In this document: piece after piece, positions 1 to 8,909 of the stretch
How the letters are laid out: each line of letters starts with the position of its first letter
How positions within the stretch are numbered: the stretch's first letter is position 1
NCBI GenBank assembly: GCA_002336245.1
Contig: DDDG01000003.1
Span: 255,352 to 319,351, forward strand
DNA from: Flavobacteriales bacterium UBA1986
Lineage (GTDB): Bacteria; Bacteroidota; Bacteroidia; Flavobacteriales_G; Salibacteraceae
Reading direction: 5' to 3'
Length of the DNA stretch: 64,000 nt
Notes under the pieces: model-generated
The model's database searches: none
What the model saw: only the letters and a program-made list of their open reading frames with translations
What the model was told of the DNA's origin: nothing
Program-made: the position numbers and the translations under genes

Positions 1-12
1 CCCCCCCCCCCC
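1..12. repeat. Poly-C run at the window edge
   Basis: Twelve consecutive C residues form the first bases of the window, so the true length is unknown. On the minus strand they form a poly-G run inside an open reading frame. This may be a sequencing or assembly edge artefact, or a genuine homopolymer where assembly stopped. Confidence 0.8.
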
Positions 13-232
13 ACAGGCCGGCTGTAAGACTAAGTCCTGTTGTGGTTGCCCCCAGACTATAGGTTAGGATTCTGTTATACGATGAAAACTGAGTTCCTCG
101 AACGAAGTTCTGAGAATAGATTTCATAGCTGCATACCAACCCTCCAAGAAGCAAGAAAAAGGCTAGCAGGGAGACCTGAAGTTTGTCACGCTCCTTAATG
201 TGCCGTCTTCTGTTGAATGGATAATGTGTCAT
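1..232 (-). CDS. Hypothetical membrane or secreted protein, partial (runs off the left edge)
   Basis: An open frame begins with ATG at 232 and continues without a stop to the window edge, giving about 77 residues. A basic N-terminus (MTHYPFNRRRHIKERDKL) is followed at about residues 20-37 by a hydrophobic stretch containing SLLAFFLLLGGLV, which fits a membrane anchor or an uncleaved signal. The rest is polar with Ser/Thr, ending in LTAGLW before the poly-G tract. It starts 8 bases after the stop of the upstream minus-strand gene, so the two are probably co-transcribed. I do not recognise a family, and the C-terminus is not in view. The reading frame across the homopolymer is unreliable. Confidence 0.55.
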   Translation of the reverse strand, partial: MTHYPFNRRRHIKERDKLQVSLLAFFLLLGGLVCSYEIYSQNFVRGTQFSSYNRILTYSLGATTTGLSLTAGLWGGG

Positions 233-240
233 TTATATTC

Positions 241-669
241 TCACAATTTCACTAGTTTTCTTGTAACCGAACCATTTCCATTGGACCCATGAACAAAATA
301 TATTCCAGCAAAAACGTAACCATCATCACTCCTTTCTGGAGGAGAAATGATACTCCTGATGGTCTGAGTTGTTCCTTTAAAGTCAAGGAGGGAATCAAAC
401 CGTAGGATGTTCGAATAAAAGTCAAAGGCAAATTGCTCTGGTGCCAATGCAAACCAAATACTATCCTTCAAGTCAACACATAAAGCATCTCCAATTCCAC
501 TAGGAATGGTCAGCATTAGGCCACCATCTTCTCGAAATTCAAGCGATTGTCCGGCGCCTGAAAGGCTCATACTTGTTGAGGTCTGATCAATAAGAATCTG
601 ACCAATGCATAAATGTGAGTATATGAGAAAAGCGACTACTATACTTACTCTATGGACTAATCTTAACAA
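241..669 (-). CDS. Hypothetical secreted protein, 142 residues
   Basis: There is no ATG near the 5' end. I chose the TTG at 669 because it gives a clean signal peptide: LRLVHRVSIVVAFLIYSHLC followed by IGQ, the cut falling near residue 24. A longer TTG start at 702 is possible but puts extra residues before the signal. The mature part is about 118 residues, with no recognised motif and no obvious T9SS sorting domain; it ends in RKLVKL. The start overlaps the end of the zinc-ribbon gene by about 20 bases, and the next gene starts 8 bases downstream, suggesting one transcript. Function unknown. Confidence 0.55.
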   Translation of the reverse strand: MLRLVHRVSIVVAFLIYSHLCIGQILIDQTSTSMSLSGAGQSLEFREDGGLMLTIPSGIGDALCVDLKDSIWFALAPEQFAFDFYSNILRFDSLLDFKGTTQTIRSIISPPERSDDGYVFAGIYFVHGSNGNGSVTRKLVKL

Positions 670-1039
670 TTTTACTAGTGTTAATTTGATTGCCAGACAC
701 AATCGTAATTAAAAATATACCGTCGTTTGGTAGAGACAGTGATTGGCTTCCGGTTGGCTTCAGGTGTACATAGGAATATAACTCTTTTCCTAGCAGGTCG
801 GAAACACGAATTTCTACATCTTCATTTTCCGAGCGCCATTCGATTGTAACCAAATCCGATGTTGGGTTTGGGTAAACAACATTCCATAGGGCCTTTTGTG
901 TGGTTTCCAAAGTGCTGGTTAAGGTGTCTTTAGGGGTGGCAATCGAATTCACACTAACCCGATCTAATTTTATTGATTGACCACAATTGGAACAGAAGTT
1001 CCCTACAAGCTCTTCAGAACAATTTTTGCATTTCTGCAT
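650..1039 (-). CDS. Zinc-ribbon protein with a T9SS type A-like sorting domain, 129 residues
   Basis: The N-terminus MQKCKNCSEELVGNFCSNCG is a four-cysteine zinc ribbon (Cys4, Cys7, Cys16, Cys19). After a Ser/Thr-rich linker comes VVYPNPTSDLVTIEW at about residue 54, then a beta-rich tail with LLGKELY and a final KIVKISP. That is the layout of the roughly 75-residue C-terminal sorting domain of secreted T9SS cargo. No signal peptide precedes it, and in-frame translation upstream of the ATG finds no other start before a stop near 1100. The pairing of a cytoplasmic-type zinc ribbon with an export tag is odd. It may be a recombined remnant, or the domain may be used inside the cell. Confidence 0.65.
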   Translation of the reverse strand: MQKCKNCSEELVGNFCSNCGQSIKLDRVSVNSIATPKDTLTSTLETTQKALWNVVYPNPTSDLVTIEWRSENEDVEIRVSDLLGKELYSYVHLKPTGSQSLSLPNDGIFLITIVSGNQINTSKIVKISP

Positions 1040-1099
1040 AAAACTAAAATAGTATTTCGAGAAACAAGAATGGTGTTTTCTGAAATCTGAGAGACCGCC

Positions 1100-1735
1100 T
1101 TAAACCAACCAAGGATTGCTTTTGCGCTCCTCACCTATAGTCGTTTCTGGACCATGTCCAGAATAAACCAAGGTATCATCCTTCAATTCGAAAAGCACCT
1201 CTTTGATGCTCTTGATGAGGGTTTCGTGATTTCCGCCTGGAAGGTCTGTTCGACCTATACTGCCTTTGAAAAGGACATCTCCAACGATAGCAGTTGAGTC
1301 TGCTTTGTTGGAGAGCACGACATGACCAGGAGTATGACCAGGTACTTGCAAAATTTCAAACTTTGCTGCCCCCAGCACCAATTCAGTTTCGCCGTTTAAG
1401 TCTAAGTCGATGGCTGGTGACTCTTCAACATTTCCAATTCCCCATACTGCGGCTGAACGTTCTAGGTTGTCGAGCAAGTATTGATCTCTAGCGGGAGCCC
1501 ACAAGGGAACACTGAATAGCTTGCAGCAAAAGGCATTTCCCAATACGTGATCCAAATGACAATGCGTATTCACAACAGCTTCAACCGCTAAGTCATTTTC
1601 CTCGATGTAGTCGACCAATTCGCTTTGCTCTTGCGTTGTATAACAACCTGGGTCAACAATCCAAGCTTTCTTGCCTTCGACGAGCAAGTAAGTGTTTTCT
1701 TGAAAAGGATTGAAGGTGAACTGAACGACGGTCAT
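1100..1735 (-). CDS. MBL-fold metallo-hydrolase (glyoxalase II-like), 211 residues
   Basis: A metallo-beta-lactamase fold hydrolase. The metal-binding signature THCHLDH is followed by the later histidine in VPGHTPGH, an aspartate in IVGDVLF and a final histidine in YSGHGPET, so both zinc sites look complete. Small proteins of this type hydrolyse thioesters such as S-lactoylglutathione or related substrates; the substrate here cannot be read from the sequence. I start at the ATG at 1735 (MTVVQFTFNPFQENTYL), which matches the usual family N-terminus. A start at 1783 adds 16 unrelated residues and crowds the divergent gene at 1817. Confidence 0.88.
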   Translation of the reverse strand: MTVVQFTFNPFQENTYLLVEGKKAWIVDPGCYTTQEQSELVDYIEENDLAVEAVVNTHCHLDHVLGNAFCCKLFSVPLWAPARDQYLLDNLERSAAVWGIGNVEESPAIDLDLNGETELVLGAAKFEILQVPGHTPGHVVLSNKADSTAIVGDVLFKGSIGRTDLPGGNHETLIKSIKEVLFELKDDTLVYSGHGPETTIGEERKSNPWLV

Positions 1736-1816
1736 AATTGTTGGAATGGAAAGCTGTGCAAAGAAAGGAAAGTACGCGGCCAAAATGGCTAACTTTATCG
1801 GATACTTAGGGAAAGA

Positions 1817-4800
1817 ATGCGAAGTCTAATACTCAGTGTAGTTGTGCTTCTGGGACTTTTATGGCCCAGTTTTTCGCATGCCCAATTCTACACTGGATCC
1901 CAACAAACCTTTGGCAAGAATCGTGTCCAGCACGAAAACTTCTTCTGGTACTACTACCGATTCAACGATTACAACATCTATTTCTATGCGGGAGGAAACC
2001 AGATTGCAGAGTACACAGCACGGGCTACCCGTCGCATCAAGAGCGACTTAGAACGGAACTTCGACTACAACATCGACGATAAGATTCACTTCATCGTCTA
2101 CAATAAAATTGGCCAGTACCACCAGAGCAACATCGACTATGTAGATGAGGAATTCAATACGGGTGGACAAACGCAACTTTCGGGGAACAAGGTCTTCTTG
2201 TATTATGAAGGTGACTACAACAAGCTCGACGAGCAGATTCAAAGAGGTTTGGCAACCATCATCATGAACAAGATGATGTACGGCGAGAACTGGAAAGAAG
2301 TAATCAAGAACTCAGCCTTGTTGAGCATTCCCGACTGGTATGTGAATGGCTTGGTTTCCTATGCTTCTCGTCCTTGGAATGCCGAAGTCGAAAATCGTGT
2401 AATCGATGGATACACGAGCAAAAAATACAAACGTTTCAATCGCTTAGAGGGAATTGATGCTGAATACGCAGGTCACGCCATATGGAGATACATTGAGGAA
2501 GTTTATGGGAGCAGGGTAATTCCAAACATTGTGTACATGGCAAGGGTGAGTAGAAATGTTGAGAGCGGCTTTCTCTTTGTTCTTGGAATATCCCTCAAGG
2601 AACTCATTCAGAATTGCGCCGATTATTACATCGAAAAATCTCGACTGGAGTTGGAAAATCGAGAAATGCCAGATTTGGAATTGACTTACAAAGGGAAAAA
2701 GCGTCCTCTGTACAGAAATCTCAAGAAGCAACCCGGGGGTTCAAAATTGGCCTATGTAACCAATGTACTCGGACGAAACCGGCTGTACGTTTACGACACC
2801 GAGACCAAGAAGCGAAAGAAAATAATGGCCGACGGGACTCGCTTGCAACGCGTAAACGACCAGAGTAAACCCGTTGTATTCTGGAGTAAAGATGGAAGCA
2901 AACTGGCGGTGATTACAGAAAAGAAATCAAATTCTTGGCTCACACTTTACGACACCGAAAGCAAAGAAAAAGTAGAACGCCCCATCTATCAGCTCGAGAA
3001 AATTCTGAGCGCTGACTTCCACCCCACGGGGAAAAACATTGTCCTCTCAGCCATCAATCGTGGGCAGACCGACCTCTACACATTCACCTATTCCAGTAGT
3101 GTTCTAAAGCGTCTTACCGATGACTTGTACGATGACTTAGAGCCGCACTACAGTCGGGATGGACAGAAGATTTTGTTTAGTTCGAATCGACCCGGTGAAA
3201 TTGATGAGGAACCTGAAAACGCAAACAGCAGTTTACTCGGCGCTAAAGACATCTACTCCCTCGACACACGCTTGAAGAAAAACAACCTGAGAAGAATCAC
3301 CAATACTCCAGAAGTGAACGAGAGTGCGGCCTTCCAGTCGAAAGATTTGGACTACATATTTCTGAGTGATGATGGCAATGTGATCAACCGCTTTTCCGGC
3401 GTTCCCGATTCGGCCATTGCAGCTGTAGATACCAGCATTCACTACCGGTATTTCACCAACATACGTCAGATATCCAATTACAAGCGCAACATTCTTGAGC
3501 AAGACTACGATCCCATTACCGATGAGGTTGTTCAGCTGATGCTCACCGAAGGGAGGTACCGCTTTTTCATGGAAAATCTCAGCGATCAAAAATCGCGACC
3601 AGAAGACAGTTTGAGTGAAGTGGTGGTTCCTGAATTGCCTTTCACTTCTGACAATTACGATGCGAATCCGGCACATCTAGAATACGAGAGTTTCGAAGTC
3701 GAAAAGCCACAAGAGAAAATAAACATCTACGACTATCGCTTTGAACATGAGGAGGAAGCGGAACCGACTACGAAAAAAGTACGGACAAAAGTTCGAGCAC
3801 AATTTCGCGATAGTTTAACCCGTGCCCCCTTGCCGGTGTTGGAAATGCCGAATCAAAGAAATTATGAAATGAACTTTACGGCGACCAATATGGTGAGTGC
3901 TGTTGATTTTAATTTCGCGAACCAGCTCTATCAAGCCTACAATGGCGGACCGTATGCTCCACCAGGAATGGGAATGGTTCTAAAGGTTGGCGTATTGGAT
4001 TTGTTTGAAGACTTTAAAATTGAAGGAGGTCTTCGCCTCGGCTTCAATGGTCTGAACACCGAGTACTTCATCAGCCTTGACGATCGTTCGAAAAGACTCG
4101 ATAAGCGATATTCCTTCCAGCGCCAGAGCCTCACTAGCGTGGATGCCAACTTAACGAGCACCGACTTGCACATCAATCAATTCAAATACATTCTCAAATA
4201 TCCGTTGAGCGAAACATTTGCCATCCGAAGCACTTTGGGCGTGCGGTCGGATAGAACTGTTTTCCTCAGCACCGACTTCGGCAACTTACTGCGCGACGAT
4301 GTTTATGAATTGCGCCTTTCCGGAAAGCTTGAACTTATCTACGACAATGTGAGAGATAAGGGCTTGAACCTATACAATGGCTCCCGATTTAAAATCTTTG
4401 CCGAACGCTATCAGCTCGCCAACAACTTCCAGCAAGATCTAAACGTAATTGGATTCGACTTTAGGAATTATCAAAAAGTTCATCGCGATATGATCTTCGC
4501 ATCGCGCTTGGCTGGATCAACCTCACTAGGATCACAAAAACTCGTGTATTATCTGGGATCCGTCGATGGCTGGGTCATCATTTCTGACCGAGAACGCTTC
4601 GATCGTCAAATTCAGATTTCCGAAGATCAGAACTACCGCTTCCAGACCATTGCCACCAACATGAGAGGGTTCATTCAGAACATAAGAAATGGAAACTCCT
4701 TCGCTGTTTTGAACAACGAACTTCGCTGGCCTCTGTTTCGATACTTCGCAAACAGGCCACTAAAATCTGAGTTTACTTCCAATTTCCAATTGGTTCTTTT

Positions 4801-5053
4801 CAACGACATTGGTTCTGCCTGGACAGGCTGGAACCCCTATTCGAAGAAAAATCAGTTCAACACTTTTGTGATCGAACGGGATCCGCTGACCATTTACCTT
4901 GACAATAAAATTGATCCAATCGTAGCTTCCTTAGGATTTGGTTTCCGAGCAAAAATCATGGGTTATTTTGTCCGATACGACTATGCTTGGGGCATTGAAG
5001 ATCGTGCCTTCCAGAAACCAATTTCTCACATTTCCCTTGAACTAGACTTCTAA
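1817..5053 (+). CDS. Large exported TolB-like propeller / outer-membrane barrel protein, 1078 residues
   Basis: The signal peptide MRSLILSVVVLLGLLWPSFS ends before HAQ at about residue 22. The N-terminal third resembles a peptidase-MA-like region (IPDWYVNGLVSY near residue 170), but I see no HExxH motif and would not call it an active protease. The middle, about residues 300-530, holds WD40/TolB-type propeller blades such as YSRDGQKILFSSNRPGE. The C-terminal 350 residues are beta-rich and end in an aromatic residue (HISLELDF), as outer-membrane barrels do. Large proteins of this make-up occur in Bacteroidota and are often annotated TolB-like. It probably sits in the outer membrane; its function is unknown. 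The TPR/SPOR gene follows on the same strand. Confidence 0.75.
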   Translation: MRSLILSVVVLLGLLWPSFSHAQFYTGSQQTFGKNRVQHENFFWYYYRFNDYNIYFYAGGNQIAEYTARATRRIKSDLERNFDYNIDDKIHFIVYNKIGQYHQSNIDYVDEEFNTGGQTQLSGNKVFLYYEGDYNKLDEQIQRGLATIIMNKMMYGENWKEVIKNSALLSIPDWYVNGLVSYASRPWNAEVENRVIDGYTSKKYKRFNRLEGIDAEYAGHAIWRYIEEVYGSRVIPNIVYMARVSRNVESGFLFVLGISLKELIQNCADYYIEKSRLELENREMPDLELTYKGKKRPLYRNLKKQPGGSKLAYVTNVLGRNRLYVYDTETKKRKKIMADGTRLQRVNDQSKPVVFWSKDGSKLAVITEKKSNSWLTLYDTESKEKVERPIYQLEKILSADFHPTGKNIVLSAINRGQTDLYTFTYSSSVLKRLTDDLYDDLEPHYSRDGQKILFSSNRPGEIDEEPENANSSLLGAKDIYSLDTRLKKNNLRRITNTPEVNESAAFQSKDLDYIFLSDDGNVINRFSGVPDSAIAAVDTSIHYRYFTNIRQISNYKRNILEQDYDPITDEVVQLMLTEGRYRFFMENLSDQKSRPEDSLSEVVVPELPFTSDNYDANPAHLEYESFEVEKPQEKINIYDYRFEHEEEAEPTTKKVRTKVRAQFRDSLTRAPLPVLEMPNQRNYEMNFTATNMVSAVDFNFANQLYQAYNGGPYAPPGMGMVLKVGVLDLFEDFKIEGGLRLGFNGLNTEYFISLDDRSKRLDKRYSFQRQSLTSVDANLTSTDLHINQFKYILKYPLSETFAIRSTLGVRSDRTVFLSTDFGNLLRDDVYELRLSGKLELIYDNVRDKGLNLYNGSRFKIFAERYQLANNFQQDLNVIGFDFRNYQKVHRDMIFASRLAGSTSLGSQKLVYYLGSVDGWVIISDRERFDRQIQISEDQNYRFQTIATNMRGFIQNIRNGNSFAVLNNELRWPLFRYFANRPLKSEFTSNFQLVLFNDIGSAWTGWNPYSKKNQFNTFVIERDPLTIYLDNKIDPIVASLGFGFRAKIMGYFVRYDYAWGIEDRAFQKPISHISLELDF

Positions 5054-5190
5054 GTAGTTTCTAGGACTTAGCTCCTTCTCTGAGCAGTACGCCACAACCC
5101 AAGAATTCACGTTTCCATGTTCACAAGTAGACCGCAAGCAAATAATCAAGGCGCGCATTTCCAGTATGTTTGAGAGTATTCAAAGACTCT

Positions 5191-6636
5191 ATGATGCGTT
5201 TTGTGCTGATTTTTAGCTTCCTAAGCCTGTTCTCAACTCAAGTTTTCGCCCAATTGGACGAGGAGTATTACGATATTTTTCGCCAGGCTAAGCTGCACAT
5301 TGCAAACCACGACGAGGCATCGGCCATTCCCCTTTTGGAAGACTTATGGAAGCGAGATCACAAAAATGCAAACGTTGCATATCACCTCGGAGCCAGCTAC
5401 ATCAAGCAAGAGCAGAAGATCAAGCAAGCCGTTAAACTACTTGAATACGCGAAAGAAAACTTCTCGCCATACTACAACAGAGCTGCTGTTACAGAGCGGC
5501 GCGCTTCTGAATATACCTACTACTATCTCATCATTGGATACAGCCTTACCGGCAAGTGCGACCAGACCGTTGAGACCCTCAATGAATTCTATACCGTTTT
5601 CTCTTATGAGGATGAATGGTTCTTGGTAGAAGGACAGAAATGGCATCGCATCTGCGGGAAAAAACAATTCAAAGACGAGCAAGAAGACATGCTAGCCGAT
5701 GCAGATTCAGTCATTGCTGAAGCCCAGGAATCAGCCGAAGAGGCTCCAGTTGAAAAGGATGTCATAGACGGAGCCAAGGAAGAAAATAACGAAGATGATG
5801 AAGAAATCGCACCTCTCGCAGACTACAAGCTCAGCACAGAAGCAAAGCTATTGAAGCCTTCTTCAGGATGGTCGCGCCAGGGAAATTACACTCGCACCAA
5901 AACACCCGAGAAGCAATATCGTGACCGACTCACCCCAATCACGGATCCCGAATCTAGGGGCATTCAAACCAAGCGCGTAAATTACACAACCACACACTCG
6001 CTCTACGGAGTTCAAGTTGGAGCCTACATCGACCCTAAGTTCACCCGCGATTTCGACGGCATCAAAAACGTTGAAGTGTACATGGACCAAAACGGGGTGT
6101 TTCGCTACGTTGTTGGACGTTTGATCTACCCCCAGCAAGCTGCCAAACTCCTAGAGTTTGTTAAAGAAGCTGGATATAAAGATGCCTTCATTGTAGACAT
6201 CAATGGAGCAACCTATCAAGAAGAAGTGGTGACTTTAGACAACATCCCAATTAAAAAAGACATCCGGGGAAAAGTTGATTTCCGAGTGCAAATTGGCGCG
6301 TTCAGAGATACCATTCCAGATGAGCTCGTTCGAACCTATTTGCGCATCGACCGCATTCGAGAAAACATTCAAGGAGACTTAACCGTGTTGACTGTAGGAT
6401 CATACGGTTCCTACGACATCGCAAAACGCTACTGTGAGCACATCAAAGAAATCGGCTTGCCCGACGCCTTTGTGGTTTCCTACAACTACGAAACAAAAAT
6501 TTCAGTTACGGAAGCAAAGAAGTACATCGACGATAAGAAGTCACTGCGTGTTGAAGAGCAGGAAAAGAACATCGACAAGCTCGAAAAGCTAAAAGACAAA
6601 GAGGATAAGAAGAAAGAAAAGAAGGATAAACTCTAG
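5191..6636 (+). CDS. TPR and SPOR-like domain exported protein, 481 residues
   Basis: I start at the ATG at 5191 because MMRFVLIFSFLSLFSTQVFA forms a signal peptide; a TTG at 5170 would add seven charged residues. Residues about 25-140 are TPR-like helices (ANVAYHLGASYIKQEQKIKQ). An acidic linker follows, then two SPOR-like units marked by LYGVQVGAYIDP and DFRVQIGAFRDT. The end is a very charged Lys/Asp/Glu tail. SPOR domains bind peptidoglycan stripped of stem peptides, so a periplasmic, cell-wall-linked role is inferred. It lies between the large outer-membrane protein and thyA, on the same strand as both. Confidence 0.78.
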   Translation: MMRFVLIFSFLSLFSTQVFAQLDEEYYDIFRQAKLHIANHDEASAIPLLEDLWKRDHKNANVAYHLGASYIKQEQKIKQAVKLLEYAKENFSPYYNRAAVTERRASEYTYYYLIIGYSLTGKCDQTVETLNEFYTVFSYEDEWFLVEGQKWHRICGKKQFKDEQEDMLADADSVIAEAQESAEEAPVEKDVIDGAKEENNEDDEEIAPLADYKLSTEAKLLKPSSGWSRQGNYTRTKTPEKQYRDRLTPITDPESRGIQTKRVNYTTTHSLYGVQVGAYIDPKFTRDFDGIKNVEVYMDQNGVFRYVVGRLIYPQQAAKLLEFVKEAGYKDAFIVDINGATYQEEVVTLDNIPIKKDIRGKVDFRVQIGAFRDTIPDELVRTYLRIDRIRENIQGDLTVLTVGSYGSYDIAKRYCEHIKEIGLPDAFVVSYNYETKISVTEAKKYIDDKKSLRVEEQEKNIDKLEKLKDKEDKKKEKKDKL

Positions 6637-6741
6637 TTGTTTTTCTGTGCATAATTTCTTGAAAAATCACCCCTCTTCTGCCGTGGTTTGGCTCGCTCAA
6701 GAAGCTACATTCGAATGAACATTTCGAACGCACTTTAAGAC

Positions 6742-7536
6742 ATGAGAGCCTACCTAGACCTGCTCGAGCACATCCTTGGAAATGGAACCCACAAGTCCGA
6801 CCGAACTGGGACAGGAACCATCAGTTGTTTCGGTTATCAAATGCGATTTGACCTCTCCAAAGGCTTCCCAGTTCTCACAACGAAAAAACTGCATCTCCGC
6901 TCCATCATCCATGAGCTTCTCTGGTTTTTAAAAGGCGACACCAACATCGCTTATTTAAAAGAAAATGGCGTTCGCATTTGGGACGATTGGGCCGATGAAG
7001 ATGGCAACCTCGGACCTGTTTATGGCTACCAATGGCGCTCTTGGCCTACTGCGAATGGAGAATATGTAGATCAGATCAGCAATTTGGTAGACGGCCTCAA
7101 AAACAATCCAGATTCGAGAAGACACATTGTAAGTGCATGGAATGTAGGCTTCATCGAAAATATGGCCTTACCACCGTGCCATTGCCTCTTTCAGTTTTAC
7201 GTGGCAGATGGAAAGCTCTCCTGTCAGCTCTACCAAAGAAGCGCTGATACCTTCTTAGGTGTTCCTTTCAACATCGCTTCCTATGCCCTACTGACAATGA
7301 TGCTTGCACAGGTCTGCGATCTAGAATTGGGCGATTTTGTTCACACCTTTGGTGACGTTCACCTATACAACGACCACATAGAACAAGCAAAATTGCAGCT
7401 GACGCGTGAGCCTAAGAATCTCGCTACCATGAAAATCAATCCGGAAGTGAAGAACATCTTCGATTTCTCTATTGAAGATTTTGAACTTTTGGATTACGAA
7501 CCACACCCACACATCAAAGCGGCCGTTTCGGTTTAA
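6742..7536 (+). CDS. thyA: Thymidylate synthase ThyA, 264 residues
   Basis: Converts dUMP to dTMP using methylenetetrahydrofolate, leaving dihydrofolate. The length equals that of classical ThyA. Visible motifs are the nucleophile loop LPPCHCLFQFY with its catalytic cysteine, the substrate-binding LYQRSADTFLGVPFNIASY, HLYNDH, and the C-terminal HPHIKAAVSV. It is one base away from folA, whose product recycles the dihydrofolate that ThyA makes, so the two are surely co-transcribed. Confidence 0.98.
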   Translation: MRAYLDLLEHILGNGTHKSDRTGTGTISCFGYQMRFDLSKGFPVLTTKKLHLRSIIHELLWFLKGDTNIAYLKENGVRIWDDWADEDGNLGPVYGYQWRSWPTANGEYVDQISNLVDGLKNNPDSRRHIVSAWNVGFIENMALPPCHCLFQFYVADGKLSCQLYQRSADTFLGVPFNIASYALLTMMLAQVCDLELGDFVHTFGDVHLYNDHIEQAKLQLTREPKNLATMKINPEVKNIFDFSIEDFELLDYEPHPHIKAAVSV

Positions 7537-7537
7537 A

Positions 7538-8041
7538 ATGATTGTTTCCTTAATAGCGGCAATTGCCAACGACAATTCCATCGGTAGAGACAACGACCTA
7601 TTGTGGAACTTACCCGTCGACATGAAATTCTTCAAGTCAAGCACGAAAGGACACAGCGTTTTGATGGGTAGAAAGAATTACCAGAGCATTCCAGAGCGAT
7701 TCCGACCTCTCCCGAGTCGAGTGAACATCGTATTGAGCAGAAACGCAAATTTTGAAGGCTGCGTAATGGTGCGCAGCATAGAGGAAGGCATTGAATATGC
7801 AGCCAATACTGGTGAAGAAGAGCTGTATGTTATTGGAGGTGGTGAGATTTATCGACAAACCATGAATCTCGCAGATCGAATGTACATCACGCACGTCGAT
7901 GCTGAATTTCCCGATGCAGATGCTCACTTTCCTCCCATCGATTTGAAGTCTTGGGATGCAGAAGAACTTTCGAGACAATCCATCGACGAAAAGCATGCCT
8001 ACTCATTTCGAATTGTGCGATACACCCGAAGAAATGCTTAA
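7538..8041 (+). CDS. folA: Dihydrofolate reductase, 167 residues
   Basis: Reduces dihydrofolate to tetrahydrofolate with NADPH. The N-terminus MIVSLIAAIANDNSIGRDN and the following LLWNLPVDMKFFK are the classical substrate-binding region. VLMGRKNYQSIP and the Gly-rich YVIGGGEIYRQ are cofactor-binding motifs. The ATG at 7538 gives the conserved family start; a longer in-frame opening back to 7472 lies inside thyA and is discounted. Its stop is 25 bases before the next gene, a lipoprotein. Confidence 0.97.
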   Translation: MIVSLIAAIANDNSIGRDNDLLWNLPVDMKFFKSSTKGHSVLMGRKNYQSIPERFRPLPSRVNIVLSRNANFEGCVMVRSIEEGIEYAANTGEEELYVIGGGEIYRQTMNLADRMYITHVDAEFPDADAHFPPIDLKSWDAEELSRQSIDEKHAYSFRIVRYTRRNA

Positions 8042-8052
8042 TCTAAAAGCCT

Positions 8053-8060
8053 TATTTTTG
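8053..8060 (+). promoter_or_regulatory. Possible -7 box TATTTTTG just before the lipoprotein start
   Basis: TATTTTTG fits the Bacteroidota -7 consensus TAnnTTTG and lies five bases before the ATG at 8066. I see no TTG at the usual -33 spacing, so this is weak. If real, the transcript would begin at or next to the start codon. Confidence 0.3.
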
Positions 8061-8065
8061 AAACA

Positions 8066-8899
8066 ATGAAGCAAGCCATCAGCATTCTTCTTATTGCCTT
8101 GAGCTTTGCCTCTTGTAGAGATTCTGTTCGAGACAACGACACAGACACTTCAACTGCCCGAGATCATATGTTGGCTCAAACTGTCTTCTTAGACATCATG
8201 CGTCACGTGCATCAGATAGCCATTGAAGACTCATTGCTCGTCAAGGCAGGCTTTACCTCCGACCTTCAAGACGACTGCTTAGACACCATTTATTTCACCA
8301 CCTCCCCAACTGCGCGCTACAAGGTTTTGTGGTTGGATTATGGTAAAGTGAATGCTTCTATAGGCTGTGAAGATTTTAAAGATCGTGGAGGAAGGCTGAA
8401 CATCACAATCGATGGCTTCTACCCCGATGATTTCACTTTTCTGGAAATCAACCTCTTTTCATATGCTGTAGATAGCCTGAGCATCGAAGGCAGCTTTCAA
8501 TACACTCTGATCGGCACCAATGCCGCTGGAGAAAAAGAGTACAACCTCGTCGTTAAAGACGGCTTCATCAGCTCTCCTAAGTGTAAAATTGTGTGGAATT
8601 GCGACTATTTCGTTGTTCAAACAGAAGGCAACGACCTTCCCAAGCCATTCGACGATGTATTCCGTTTTGAAGGCACTTCCAGTGGAAGAGGTACTTCCGG
8701 CAGCTCATTCGAAGTAGAGACGCAAGGGAATTGGTTTTACGATCTTCAGTGCATTTACCCTTACGGAACTAATGGAGTGCAGGTAATGGAAATCCCAGAC
8801 CTCTCCAGCCGATTCATCACATTCTCGGATGAATGCGTTTCTACAGCCAAGATGAGGAACATCAACATCCCGTCGGCAGACCTAGAAATAGATTATTGA
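8066..8899 (+). CDS. Hypothetical lipoprotein, 277 residues
   Basis: A lipoprotein signal ends in the lipobox SFASC with Cys17 (MKQAISILLIALSFASC). The mature protein is beta-rich with scattered cysteines (DDCLDTIYF, GCEDF, SPKCKIVWNCDYF, DECVS), which could form disulfides in the envelope. I do not recognise the family. It follows folA closely and converges on clpX with 10 bases between the stops, and no clear terminator is visible there. Confidence 0.8.
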   Translation: MKQAISILLIALSFASCRDSVRDNDTDTSTARDHMLAQTVFLDIMRHVHQIAIEDSLLVKAGFTSDLQDDCLDTIYFTTSPTARYKVLWLDYGKVNASIGCEDFKDRGGRLNITIDGFYPDDFTFLEINLFSYAVDSLSIEGSFQYTLIGTNAAGEKEYNLVVKDGFISSPKCKIVWNCDYFVVQTEGNDLPKPFDDVFRFEGTSSGRGTSGSSFEVETQGNWFYDLQCIYPYGTNGVQVMEIPDLSSRFITFSDECVSTAKMRNINIPSADLEIDY

Positions 8900-8909
8900 T
8901 TTTTTCTTT

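Noticed and set aside
3233..3676. 147-residue open frame on the minus strand inside the large propeller gene
   Set aside because: It lies wholly opposite a gene with clear domains, has no signal or family motif, and reflects codon composition only.
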